64,000 bases of DNA. Origin: Chlamydomonas sphaeroides (taxonomy: Eukaryota; Chlorophyta; Chlorophyceae; Chlamydomonadales; Chlamydomonadaceae). This document shows positions 13,301 through 25,800 of the stretch, in pieces (the first letter of the stretch is position 1; each line of letters begins with the position of its first letter). The translations under genes and the position numbers were made by a program. Below the pieces are notes generated by a model, which did no database searches, was not told the origin of the DNA, and saw only the letters and a list, made by a program, of their open reading frames with translations. Location of the stretch: positions 68,452 through 132,451 of the forward strand of contig BDDC01000063.1 of NCBI GenBank assembly GCA_001662425.1, read 5' to 3'.

Positions 13301-14980
13301 TAGTAGCGGGGGCTGGGTGGGGGCGGAGCGATGGGCGCCGCAGCGTAGACCCGCGGCGAAGGCGCGGATCCCAGCACCGGCTCCGCTCGGCTGGCAGCTG
13401 GCACTGACGTTAGCCACTCGCCCTTGGCGCGTGGGGCTGCTGCACACTGGCCTGGTGGTCGCTGGGTTGGTGCATATCCGGGCGGGAGTGCGAGTTGACC
13501 TTCTTTCTCTTTCTCTCTACAGCTTCTTGCGTCAGGCTCCACCGGCCAGCTCTTGGCTAGCGGCCAGCGCCGCGTCGCCGTCAGGGGTTCGCAGCAGCAC
13601 CAGGCGGCCGCCGACTGTGCCGGCGGGGCCGCTGGTGCGGAGGGCGGCCGCGGCGTCGTGTTGCGCCACATGCGCTTCCGCACCTGCCAGGCAGCCACCC
13701 GCCCGTGCGCCCACAGAAAGCGAAAGTACGCGAAGGCAGCACGGTATCCGGCGCTCACGCGACCAAGAAAACCGGCCCCTGGAAGCATTTGTTACCCGAG
13801 CGTAGCCGTCTTGGGAGTTGCGCTAGCCACAGGGAGTGGGTAGTCGTTGACGGTGTAGCCGTGTGGGGCCGGAGTGCTCTGCGAGGAGTGAAGCCACCGG
13901 CCTCGGCGCCCGCTAACCAGGCCAAGCTATGGCGTCCCGCACCCTGAATACCGACCTGGGACGAAGCGGACAAGCCTCTCAAAGTACAGTCAGATGGTGT
14001 AGAGGCAGCGACGAGGCAACCGAAGGAAACCGGCGGAAGGGCGAGGATAGAGGAGACATGACAAGGATAGCAGAGAAGGAAAACAGGGGAAAAAGACAAA
14101 GCAGACAGCAAAGCAAACCCGTGCGGGGGCCGAGGCCGGTGGAAAGAGGCCGAGGGGAGGCAGGGGCATATCGATGAATTCACGTTTTCGCAGGTTGCAG
14201 ATATTCTTTCTTTGACTTCGTTCTAGCTTATCATCAGCCAACGCCGCTCCCGAAACTGCGGATGGGCCGGCAAAGCCGGGCAAACTGCGGATGGGGGTCA
14301 AGCCCAGCGGGCCACACGCGAGGACCCCAGCCCGGGACGCGGCAGAAGTCCGGAGGATGCCACCGGCGCGCCGAAATTGCAGGAGGTGAGGGCGTAGAAA
14401 CGACCGGGTTCGCGGGTCGGAGGGAAGTGAAGCGAAGGTGGTCTCTGGCTGCAGCTGCCAAGGTACGGTACGGGGCGGGCTAGGTCGCTCCGTGAGCAGC
14501 TAACAGCACGCCAGCAGGCCCATGCTCACAGCTGTCTTCCTGTCGTGGGTTAGATGCAGCGCAGATGAGCAGTTTGCGGCGCTTTGGAGTTACCAAGAGC
14601 ATGGGCCAAACTGCAACGATCTGATGGCGCTGGCAGCAGCTGTGCGCTGAGCTAATGCTAGTACGGCATGAAGACACAGGACGCCAAGCTCAATCGTGAG
14701 CGATCGCTTTGCTGAATATGAGTAATGTATCCGTCTGGGCCAGGTGTGGCGAGTGGCGTGGCGGAAGTCTGACGTCTGCGGTGTCCGATGCTCACTGGGG
14801 GCGCGGGGATTCAGGGGGTGAGCGTGGGTTTATGTGGCGCGTCGGGCGTCGGGGGGCGGGAGCTAGCGCCTCGATCGTCTTGTGTCCTTCACTTACCCAG
14901 CGCTCTTGCATTCACAACCTGCTCCCAGCCCATAACGAAGACAAGTAGCAGAAGAGCCGCGGCCTACACTTTAAGCGACC
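10308..14980. other. Intergenic, no gene supported
   Basis: This 4.7 kb lies between two divergently transcribed genes. Several open frames exist on both strands (for example around 11000-11440, 12060-12700 and 13300-13800), but none shows a recognisable domain or a convincing exon chain. A CT-rich tract followed by CAG at 13501-13522 resembles an acceptor, but the following frame is not recognisable. The hairpin at 11669-11695 is the only clear structure. Confidence 0.5.
11669..11695. repeat. Perfect 11-bp inverted repeat (hairpin)
   Basis: CAAGATACTCG and CGAGTATCTTG are exact reverse complements separated by ATTCC. A further TGACAA/TTGTCA pair lies outside (near 11653 and 11694). It could be a stem-loop or the relic of a small inverted-repeat element. 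No function can be assigned. Confidence 0.6.
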
Positions 14981-16141
14981 ATGTCGACTGCAACGGCCCC
15001 GGCCCCTACATCAATGAGCTCTCAACCGGCCAACCTCAACGCGCTCGGCGCTGTTGCCTCTAGGCTCAAGGACTATGCCGGCCGCGTGGCGTCGCAGCGC
15101 AAGCCCTGGAGCGAAATGGTGGACAGGACGGCGTTCTCCAAGCCCGGAAACCTTACAGAGGTGCGCTTTTGATTGGGCGCGCGCTCAGGAAAGACCGTGG
15201 CTTGGTCAACGAGCGAAAGCGCCTCGATCATCCTGGCTACGCGCAACTCCCCGGCCTACGCAGGCAGCCACGCGCCTGCGCAAGAACGCGCAGTATTTCA
15301 GGGTCAACTACTTGATCGTGATGGTCATGACCACGCTGCTCACGTTCGTGGCAAACCCAACGGCACTGCTGGTGGTCGCCATGCTGGCGGCCGCGTGGGC
15401 CTACGTCTTCCTCGTGCGCAGCGGGCCCCTTGTCATCGGCGGCCGGACCCTCAGCGAGCGGGAAACCCTTATGATGATGGGGGCTATCTCGTTCCTCCTT
15501 GTGTTCTTCTTCACTAGGTGCGCTGCACAGCGGCACGGGGCCGCAGGGGCAAGCTTGGGTCAACATGCACACACCCGTGCTCTGTCAGGTTCTCAGTGGC
15601 TAAGAGACACCAGCGCCCGTGACCCCTTCGCCCGTCCCAACTTCCTGGGCCTTCTCCGCGTGCCCTGCACAGTGTGGGCACCGTCTTCTTCTCGGCGCTC
15701 AGTTTGAGCGTTGCCGTTGTTGCGCTGCACGGCGCGTTCCGGGAGCCCGACCAGCTGTTCGTGGACGACGGTGCCACGGACGTGAGTGCCCAGTCGGCCT
15801 GCAACGCACATGCTTGTGCCTTGCCTGCCTGCAACGCACGGGCTTGTGCAAAGCCGGCCTGCAACGCACATTTTGTGACAAGCCGACCTGCAACGCACGC
15901 CTTGTGACGAGCGTGGCATGGCCGTTGCTGATGGCGCCGTCGCTGCCCAGGGTTTCCCTGCTCCATTTCTAGGCTCCGCATCAGGTTATTTTGAACCCCT
16001 CCCCGGGGGGGGGGGTATCTTTGACCCCTCCCTGACTGACCGCGCCCCGTACCCAACGCCCCATCCCCACAGAACGGCTCTTTCCTTAGCATCTTCTCGG
16101 CGCCGGCCGCGCCTACGGGGTTGGTTGCGGCTGCGGTGTAA
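14981..16141 (+). CDS. PRA1 family protein (prenylated Rab acceptor)
   Basis: Four exons (14981-15160, 15264-15517, 15673-15781, 16073-16141) join in frame to 203 aa, a usual length for plant/algal PRA1. PRA1 proteins are four-helix membrane proteins of the ER/Golgi/endosome that bind prenylated Rab GTPases. Diagnostic signatures are the TRLRKNAQYFRVNYLIV stretch at the end of the cytosolic N-terminus, the paired hydrophobic segments in exon 2 (TLLTFVANPTALLVVAM and MMGAISFLLVFFF) separated by PLVIGGRTLSERE, and the second hairpin in exon 3 ending HGAFREPDQLFVDD. The stop codon itself lies within TGTAA. Intron 3 carries a 30-nt tandem repeat. The family call is firm; the subclass is not resolved. 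Confidence 0.93.
15791..15909. repeat. About 30-nt tandem repeat, 4 copies, intron 3 of the PRA1 gene
   Basis: Four imperfect units share the core GGCCTGCAACGCAC followed by CTTGTG or TTTGTG. The array begins ten bases after the exon 3 donor and lies wholly inside the intron. Confidence 0.8.
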
Positions 16142-16866
16142 GTAGGCACCTTCGCTGGCTGTGCAGAGCAGTACCGTGCTTGGGCTGCAGAGCCGTTCGC
16201 CAGTGTTGGGTCATGTTGGTACATCACGCATCTTAGGCTTGACGCAGCTGCATTGCCGGCGCTAGATTAGGGATTCGAGCTGATTGGGGGTTATGACTGG
16301 GCGTTGCGGCACTTTCCAGCCGCGAGATGACTCGGACGCTTGACTATGGTGAGGACACAATGATTGATCAGAGGGCCCAGCTGCATGAGCGGCTATATGG
16401 GTCGTGTTGCTAGGAGCACGGCAGTGGGGCATGTGGCCGCATGCTGAAGAGCTGCCTGGCGTACGGCGCTGGAGTGGTGTGGCCAAGGCCTGTCGGCAAC
16501 GATGAGCTTGTGCCGGTAATCGCGCATTGGGGCCACCGCGGGCGTGTGAACCCGCGTTGGCATCTTCTGCACAGCGCGCCGTGGCCTGTAAGCATACAAG
16601 GACAGAATATGCCCTGTCTCATGGGAGATTGCGGCCTTACATACGGCGCTCCTCACTGGCCTGCAGCCGTTCCCCCGTTTGCTGGCCGGACAGGGTCACG
16701 ACGGCCCGAACCCATGCTCTACACCCCAGTGCTCGAGCCAGCTGCATGTCCCCGGCGCGATGTTCTGCGGAAGGCGAAGAAAGGAAGCAGCAGTCCGTAC
16801 GCAGGCGGCGGCTGCATCAGTCGCTAGCTACTCGCCAACCTACACAACGAACAACTGGGGCCCCTG
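16142..16866. other. Convergent intergenic / 3' UTR space
   Basis: This separates the 3' ends of the PRA1 gene (plus) and the M1-like gene (minus). It contains a minus-strand TGTAA at 16637-16641. No coding signal is recognised. Confidence 0.6.
16637..16641 (-). other. TGTAA polyadenylation-like signal for the M1-like gene
   Basis: TGTAA on the minus strand, about 225 nt past the stop at 16867. This pentamer is the usual poly(A) signal in Chlamydomonas nuclear genes. The assignment is by position only. Confidence 0.4.
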
Positions 16867-19800
16867 CTACCCGCCCATGTGCCTATCCGTCACCGAGCGC
16901 AACCCGGCACTCGCCTGCAGCCATAGCGCATTGCGCTGCGCCAGGGCGCGCACCGCTTCCATGACCTGCTCCAGCCCTCCGCCGCCGTCGGCCGTGGGCT
17001 CCAGCGCCGCCCAGTGCGGGGCCAGCGCCGCCTGCGCTCCGGGAATGGAGGACAACCATTGCCACGCGAGGAGGATGACTCACAGTGTCTGAACCCTGGT
17101 TGACGAGCCACAGCGGCGTCGCACAGCACATGTCGACCAAGCCGTGTGCAACAGCAGCCACAGCAGGCCGCAACAGGTCCCCAGCCGCAGCGGGCCCGCC
17201 CCCTGGCCGCACCTCTAGCGCCGGCAGCGCCTCCTCCGACGCCAGCCCCTGCGCCAGCTCGATCAGCGGCCGCCCCAGTGCCAGGCCTGGCCGGGCGCCC
17301 GCTGCTGGCCCGGGGCGCGCGCGCGCTCGCGACACAGCGCCGGAGGCGCCGCCGCGCCCCACGCCGCGCGCGGCGGGCGGCGGCGGCGCCGGCCCCGCCG
17401 TGCCTCGAGCGCGGGCCGCCAGGCCGCCGGCGGAAGCGGTGAGGAAGGCCATGACCTGATGCAGCGGCCTGCCGCCGCTGGCGCCCGCCTGCAAGCAGCG
17501 GCCGGCCAGGCAGGGGGTCGCACGACCAGCGGGGTTGGGCGCAGTGCGGCAGGGCCGTGGCGGCAGCTCGGGCTCATGGGGCCACCGCAACGCCTGCAGC
17601 AGCTGCCCGTGTGCATACCCCATACCGCCATCCTCCAGCGGCAGGCAGCGCGCGGAGCGGCAGGGCCGAGGCGGCGACACATGCGCCCCCCCCCGGGCAA
17701 CAGCGTTCAAGCTGGGTGTTGTTCGTAACTACAGGTAGCCGCTGCGTCACGCACCGCCTGCAGCAGGAACCCCACGTCCTCCAGCCGCGCACAGCGCGCG
17801 GCCGACTGGTTGCCGGCCGCGGAGGCGGCGGCGCCCGCTGGCGCCGCCGGCAGCGCTGCCGCCAGCAGCTCCGCCAGCGCTGCCTCGGCGGGCGCTTCAG
17901 CCAGCGCCGCCGCCAGCGCCCGGCGCTCGTACGGGTCGTCGCCGCCCAGGGTCCGCGGGCCGTCACCGCCAGCGCACGCCTGTGGGTGTGGGCGCCAAGG
18001 GGGCCGTAAGGCCACGGCCATGCTTCTGTAGCTGTGACGCGCACACACTCTATTTCGGCCCTATAAAGTTGAACACACAACCTATGACACAAGTACCCAA
18101 GGGGCCGGCTCAAAGAGGCTGGCAGCAGGCGCTACCGGTATCGGGTAGCGGGATCTGCGCAACTGTCCATGGCGCCCGGCCCGCTAGACCTACCGCTGCG
18201 TCGTACAGCTTCTGTACGGCAGACAGCGCGTACGGCGAGCCCGATGCCACGGCCAGGCCATACATAGCGCCGCGTACGTCGGCGTGAGGGCCACCGCCGG
18301 CGCCGCCGCCGCCCGTCTGATTGAGAAGCGCCAGGGCCGTGCTGCGATGGGTATGGACAATTTATGGACAGCAATGGGCTTGCTAATCAGATTGCAGGTC
18401 ACAGAGGCATGTGTACGAACGCCACTCAGGGCTTGCGTAGAATGATGTGGCGCCGCAACACACTGCCGAACGTAGCATGTGCGCGATTACTGGAGCGGTG
18501 CCATGCAGGACGCGCGCGAGAGGCCCTTCCCCCAAGGGAGCCGCACCGAAAGGGCTCGGACGCGGGCAGGCCGGCGTCCGGGGTGGGGCCGGGGCCGGCG
18601 GCGTCCGCCGCCACCGCGCCTGCCGCCGCCGCCAGCAGCGGCCGCAGCAGCCGCCGCTGCACGCTGTCCGCCTCGAGGTCCACCCGCAGCCACTCGGCCC
18701 ACGCCGCCGCCGCCGTGCCGCCGCTTCCGCCGCGGCTACCATTGGCTGCCGCCGCGGAGTCTGGCAGGAGTCCTGTGCGGGGGCGTGCGGGAGGCCAAGC
18801 GGTGGGATGGGCCCCGGCTCGCCGGCTCTCAGGGACCAACGTGTGGATCAACATAGCAGGCACGGCCACGGATGCCGAGGCCACCCGCCGCCCTGCTTGC
18901 TGCCCATACAGTGATACAAAACATGCCACCCCGCTCGTGCCCCCCCGGCCCCGCCCGATCCACCTTCCAGCAGCCAGCCGGTGAAGCGGCCCAGCCCCAC
19001 CAGGCACCGGCCCCAGTCGGGTCCCTGGCCGGTGCCACCGCTACCGCCACCGCCGCCGCCGCCGCCGCTGCTGATGTTCATCTCGCCGCCCTTGGCCGGC
19101 AGCGTCACGGCCCTGCCCCCAGCCAGCTGCCGAGCCACAGCAGCGGCGGCTCCGTCGTCGCGTCTCGCCGCCGCGCCGCCGTCGCCTCCGCCGACGCCCG
19201 ATAGCCGCACCTCCCGCTGCTGCACCCCTCGCTGCTGCTGTTGCTGCCGCAGCCCGCGACCAAGACCGCTGCCGCCTGCGCGCTTCGCCGCGGCCGCCGC
19301 GGCGCGCGCCTCCTCCTCAGCGGCAGCGGAGCGCAGCAGGCGGCGCATGTCGGCGAGGGCGGCCAGCGCCGCCGCCCAGGGCTCAAACTCCCACTCGGAC
19401 AGGCCCTCGGCGCGCTGGCGGGTTGCGGGGCGGGGAGGAAGGGAGGGTGGGCGGCGGATGGTGTGAGTGCGCACACGCCTGTGCCTGCGCCTGCGCGCTG
19501 GCGGTTCCCTAGCCTTGCCCTCGCCTGCCTGCTCCGCAATGTGCGCCCTCTGCTGGAGTAACGTGGACATGATAACGCAACACACTGCGCCCTTGCGCCG
19601 TCCTCGACGCGCTCACCCACCAGTTCCACAAGTCGCTCCGGCAGCGCCCTGCACAGCTCCAGGAAGGGCGCCGGCCCCAGCTGCGCCAGCGCCGCCAGCC
19701 GGTGCGAGTCGTCCAGCAGGCCTGCGAGGGGGTGGGCGGCAATGGAGGGCGGTAGGGGGCCTGGGGCGGGGCGCAGGCAATGGAGGGCGGTGGGGGGCCC

Positions 19801-22800
19801 GGGGCGGGGCGCAGGCAATGCCCGCATGGGGCGCGGACAGAGCGGCGGATTAGCGGCGCCGAGGCTCGTGCTGGCGCCAGCCGGTAGGAGGCGGGGGCGC
19901 GGCGAGGCCGTGGGTGGAAAGATATTGGCAAGATGATGTGTCGCCGTGGGTTTGGAGCGTGGGAGGGAACTACTTGATTGTGTGGCTTATGCGGGTATCA
20001 GAGCGCGGCTGTGGAATTTAGGTGCTAGCCCGGGTGACACTATGCGCGATGTGATGAATGTTGAGGACCAGGCGGGTTTGCTATGTGCAGGTTAACAATG
20101 CAGGCTTATTATGGTAGTCCATGAGCTTCCGGGCTCGTTTGGACGTGCAAGCCTGATGAGAAAGGGCTTGTAATCGCTAATGCGGGAGGGAAGCAACGTA
20201 TTGAATGCCAGCGGACTCCTGACTGGGATGCAGCGCCGTGCATGCAGACAGAGAGCTCCATGCGGTCTGGGCCGCGAGCCGGCAGCTGCGGGCCCCGCGA
20301 CGCCCTGCCCGTCAGAGGGTGCCCCCCCCCCCCCCCCCCCCCCGCNNNNNNNNNNNNNNNNNNNNNNNNNNNNNNNNNNNNNNNNNNNNNNNNNNNNNNN
20401 NNNNNNNNNNNNNNNNNNNNNNNNNNNNNNNNNNNNNNNNNNNNNNNNNNNNNNNNNNNNNNNNNNNNNNNNNNNNNNNNNNNNNNNNNNNNNNNNNNNN
20501 NNNNNNNNNNNNNNNNNNNNNNNNNNNNNNNNNNNNNNNNNNNNNNNNNNNNNNNNNNNNNNNNNNNNNNNNNNNNNNNNNNNNNNNNNNNNNNNNNNNN
20601 NNNNNNNNNNNNNNNNNNNNNNNNNNNNNNNNNNNNNNNNNNNNNNNNNNNNNNNNNNNNNNNNNNNNNNNNNNNNNNNNNNNNNNNNNNNNNNNNNNNN
20701 NNNNNNNNNNNNNNNNNNNNNGCGGCAGCGCAGCCGCGTCCGAGAGCGCCTCCCACAGCTGCGCGCTGAGGGGGTGAAATAAGGAGGAGGAGCGCGGGCA
20801 GGGGTGGGGCAGGGCGGGCAGGGGTGGGGCAGGGGTGGGTTGCGGGGCGGGCAGGGGTGGGGCAGGGGTGGGTTGCGGGGCGCACATCGCTGCAGATTGC
20901 GGGGAGGCCAGCCCGGACAAAGCCCTGACTGCTGGCAGCATCCCTCCGCTCGCCAAGCGATGCAGGAGCTGTCAACATGGTTGCGGCATGAACAATACGA
21001 TGCGTTGTGTTCTGCTGTACGTCCAGCAGCAAGCTGCCCAGATACTCCCCGCAGCCGCACCTGTAGTTGGCGCGGTACATCCCGAAGCGGCCCGGGTTGA
21101 CGAGCACCCACGGCAGGTGGCCGTGGTGGCCGGACGCGGATCCAGATCCAGATCCAGATCCGGATTCAGATCCAGAGCCCTGCCCCTGCCCCGGCCCCGG
21201 CCCCGCGTGCTGCATGAGCTGCAGGTTGCAGTCGGTCATGGGGTACCACTGCGCGCCGGAGGAGCCCTGCCGGGGGGCGGGCAGCGGCGCACGGCCATGG
21301 CCATGGGGAGTCGGGGGGCCAAAGCCCCCGTGCGCCAGCATACCGACCCGGCGGACTGGAGTTTCTGTGTAGCCCCACTGGTAACCCCACAGCACACCTG
21401 GCTGTGGTACGCCAGCGGCACCCAGCGAGGCGCCCAGCCGCCGCCCGCGCCGCAGCGCCAGCCCGCCACGTCCGACTGCCCCACCACCAGCCGCCGCGTG
21501 GCGCCGCCCGCCGCCGCCGGCCTCGAGCCGCCGCCTGCGGCGCCGCCGGCCCCCGGCCCGGCTGCTCCGGCGGCGGCGCCGGGCTGCAGCAGCGCCACGC
21601 CCAGGGTGGGGTAGCCGGGCAGCGCCGCCCAGGGCGCCAGCCAGGAGGGCACCGGCTCTTCTGCGGTTGGCGGGCGGGCGGGCGGTTGGGACGGCTGGAG
21701 CGATTGCGTCGGTTGAGGCGTTTGGGGCGACCCGCGGCTCTCCCCAACCACGACGCACCGCTGCCCCGGCCCAGCTGCTCCCACAGGTCCCACTGGGAGA
21801 AGGAGCCGTAGGACGCATGACCCAGCAGCGCGCGCAGCGCCGCCAGCAGCGGGTCGGAGGCCAGCAGCGCGGCGGCGGCGGCGGCGGCCGGGTCTTCGCC
21901 GCCGCGGATGGAGCCGCCGCCGGCGTCGGAGGCGGCTGCCGCGGAGCGGCGGGCGCCGGCGCCGGGGGCGACACGGCAGCCGGGCAGCGGCGCGGCGGGG
22001 TCGCACAGGCCTCGGTGCTGCGGGTCGGGCGGAGGGGTAGGGGCGAGAAGGAGCGCCGAGGGGGTTCAGGGCGCAAGGGTGGAGACAAGGCGGCATGCTG
22101 GCTGCCCTGGTCCCGTGCCGTGCCGTGCGGCGCAGTGGAGCGGAGCAGGCTGGCGGCGGCCGCCTGGCGTGCGATGAGAACCGATGGCGTGTCGGCCCCT
22201 GGCTGGCTGCTGCCTTATCCAGCCCTTCCCCAGCGCTGCTGGACCCTGTCGAGTGCCGTACCTGGGGCGCGAGGCCCGGCGGCTGCGACGCCGCGAAGTC
22301 CAGCTGGGCGTCTTCGTCCGCCAGGTAGGCCCGCAGCATGCGCAGCACGGCGGCGGCCTGCGCGGCGGGGCGGTGTGGATCCGGCAGGCGTCGGGGCAGG
22401 TTGTGGGAGGGCGGCAGCGGCATTCCGCGGCGCACGACGGGGCGCTACGCCTGCGCGGGCCGTGGTGCCTGCCAGCTCCAAGCTAACACACACGCGCGGG
22501 TCGTGCTTACTATATGTTACCTATGTGTGAACACACATAAACCAGCTCAGGTGCCCCACAGCCATCCACGACCCGCGACCTTCACCCAACTCGCACCGGA
22601 CCCAATCCCCACCTTGGCCGCCGCTGCATCATCCAGGGGCGAGTGCGAGCCGGCGCCCGGCAGCGGCCCCGGCCCTCCCCCCGAGCCCGGCACCCGGCCC
22701 AGCGCCGGCGCGCTCGGCAGCTCGTCGTACGACAGTGCCAGCGCCGTGCTGCCGGCGCTGCTGCCGTACGGCAACACTGCGACCGCGGCCGCTGCACCGC

Positions 22801-25800
22801 CGTACAGCGCGGCGCCGGGGGTGCCGTACGAGGTCTCCCAAGCCTGCAGCCGCGGGTCGAGTGCCGCCACGCCTGCGGGTGCGAGGGGTCGTGGCGGTCG
22901 CGTGCGAGTCGGCGTCCGCGACGGCAGGCAGGTGCTGCGCCCGCCCAGCAGCTCGCACGTGCGGCACAGCGTCAGCCGCGCTCCTCCACACACGACGTGC
23001 GCCTTGGGGAATCGCACCCAGGCGCTCCAGGCCCGACTGCGGGCCAGCACTCGGGTCTTGCCACCAGAACCAAAAACGAACACATCGACATCAACACATC
23101 ACACATATACGCAAGGCTTGCCCACACACACCACATACGCACCAAGGCGCTCTAGGTACGACACCAGTCCCTCCTGCGCGGCGGCGGCCGAGGAGCGGTG
23201 CATCGGATGCAGGCAGGCGGCGGTCAGCTGGTGGGGGCCGGGGTGGCAGCAGCGCACGGCAGCTGGGCTCCATCCGTGGCCCCAACCCCTACCGTGAGCC
23301 AGGCGTCGCCCCAGTCCGAGGGGCCCGTCAGGCCACCCAGCCACTGCCGCAGCGAGGCGCGCGCCGCCGCAGCGGCCGCCGCGGCGATGGCCGCCAGCGG
23401 CGCCGAGGAGGGGTCGACCAGCAGTGACGAGGCGCTGCCGCGAGACGATGGGAAACAGGGGCGGCAGGGGGACGTGGGGCACACGAGGCGCTGCGTGCGG
23501 TCCCGGCGCCGCATCGGCGGTGGGAGCGGCCAGCGCCCGGGCAGAGTAGGCCCGGCTGCGCCTCACCCTGCTGCTTGCGTCCGGCCCATGAGCCGAGCAC
23601 CTCCATGCATGCGCGATTGCACCGTCGCACCCACGGCAGCGCAGCCAGGCCCCATTCCATACTCCTTGATTGACTGCATTATCAGATTTGTATATATTGG
23701 TATAGATTGGTATAAACTTGCATGGAAGACCCTTGTAAGCGGCCCTAGCAGCGCGCATCGCACTCACGGCAGCGCGGCCAGGCCCCAGCCGACGGCGTCG
23801 TCCGACGGCCCCGGCCCCGCCGCCCTGCCCGAGCCGCGGCCGGGGCCCGGCAGCGGCAGCAGCTGCAGCTCCGCCAGCGCCCCCGGCTGCGAGCCCAGCG
23901 CCGCCGAGTAGGCGGCCAGTGAGGCGCAGGCGGCGGCCAGCGGCAGCGCCGTCAGCGGCAGGCTGCGGGGCAGGCGTGCGCGAGGGGCGCCAAGGGGCGG
24001 GGGCCGCAGAGGGGGGGCCTTGGGGTGCAGGGCAGGGCGAGAGGGCGAGCGGGGAGCCGCGGCGCCAGTCGAGCGCCGCCACTGCCAGCGCCTCACCTGT
24101 CGGGGTCTGGAGCCCAGGCGCGCACGCGCACGGCCGTCGCCCGCCGGCCGTCGGCGCCGCCGACACGGCACTGCCGGTCCGCCGCTACCCAGCCGCCGCC
24201 GCCACCGCCGCCTCCAACCGCCAGTGCCGCCAGCGCCAGCTGCCCAGGGCCCAGCCGCGGTGTGGTCTGGAACACGGTCCAGCCTCGCGCCCTGCCGGTC
24301 CAGGGCCCGGCGGTGGCGGCGTTGGCAGCGGCGGCCGTTGTGGGTGGTCGGCCCCAGGCCGCCAGCGGAGGACGCGCGGCCGATGTGGCGTCGACCGGTG
24401 TGCTTGACAGCAGCAGCGCTGGGGCGGCGCCGCCGGCGTCGGCGTTGGCAGCGGTGGAGGCCGTGGAGCTCAGGCTCAGCGCCAGTGAGAAGGTGGCCTG
24501 AGGCCAAAGCAGCAAGCGGATGTGGGGGCGAGGGCGCGCGAGGGCGTGAGAAAAGGGTGTGAGAGTAGGCGTCGGTGAGGGCAGGCCGGCATAGCGCACG
24601 CAGCGCACGCGCGCCGCAGTGGATCCAGGCGGTGGCCTGCGGGCAGCTGCCGGCGGCCGGCCGCCTGCTGGTTGCTCCCCAGCGAAGAACTCCCTTCCTA
24701 CCGAGGGACTGATCGTCGGCGTCAGCGGCTATGGCAGGCGCACCCCCCTGCTACCCTTGGGTATGAGGCCCTTCTGCAGTGGCCCACAAACGGTTGGTTT
24801 CAGGCCGCGCGGCCCGCCCCAGCAGCCCCCAGCCCCCGTACGGTCGACACACGTACGGCTCGCGTACGGCAGCCGCACCTTGGCGCCAGGCTCGTCGAAG
24901 CAGGGGAAGGCGCGGCGCGCGCCGCCCTCGCCCAACGCTGCGGCCAGCATAGACCGCGGCCGCCCGGCGCGATCTGCGGAAATGCGAGGGCAGGGGTGGT
25001 GGTTCCAGCAGCAGCATGGGGCAATGCCGCGGCACGGGCTGCTGTGGGGCCATGCTGCGCTGCGCTGCCCGCGCGGAGCGCAAGCACGGCGGCGGGCTCT
25101 TTCCAACGAACGCCACACCTCTGTACGGCGCTACGAAGATGCCGTACCGCTGCTCGGTCAGCCTGCGGCGGCGGGCGGCGGGCCACGGGGGTTGCAGGGG
25201 CGGGTCCGTACGGCGGCTGCGTGCGTCAAGGAGCAGCGCCAGCGCCCAGCCGCCCCCTATCTCCCGCCTTGCGCTAAGCCCCGTCCTGCACGGCGTCACC
25301 TGATTGCAGCTAACCCGGATGCCCCCTCCGCTTCGCCCTGTCTCCACTGCCCTGCGCTTCTCCACAAGGGCAGACGCACCTGTAGTCGAACCCCATCGCC
25401 AGCTCGCCCTGCTGCCCGCCGTCGCCGCCGCCGCCGCCACCGCCGCCGTCCTCCCCTGACGTGCGCGGCAGCGGGTCGTCGAAGCGGAGCACCACCTAAG
25501 GGGGCGGAGGTTGAGGACAAGGATATGGGCACGACAGGCGCCGCGGACCCAAGGACAGGACGGCAGGCGCGCAGCGTCCCAAGGGCACAGCGGGCGCGCA
25601 GCCACGGAGCACGTGCGCGGGAAGGCAGGGCTACTGCAGGGGCGCAGCCGCGGGACCCAGCAGCCGCACCAGCGCCGCTCCCCTGGCGCGGGCCCCGGCC
25701 GCCCACCACCCGGCAAGCCCATGCGGCCGCAGCTCAGCCGCCACCCAGGTGCGCGCCTTCGTAAGCGCTGCGCTGGGGCCCTTCCGGCCTACTGTACGCC

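Noticed and set aside
13300..13805. Open frames on both strands and a CT-rich acceptor-like tract at 13501-13522
   Set aside because: No recognisable domain on either strand and no exon chain on either side.
20109..22088. Very long minus-strand frame through the gap
   Set aside because: Most of its length is N translated as X or shadow frame; the real exons in this interval are in the M1-like chain and are shorter.
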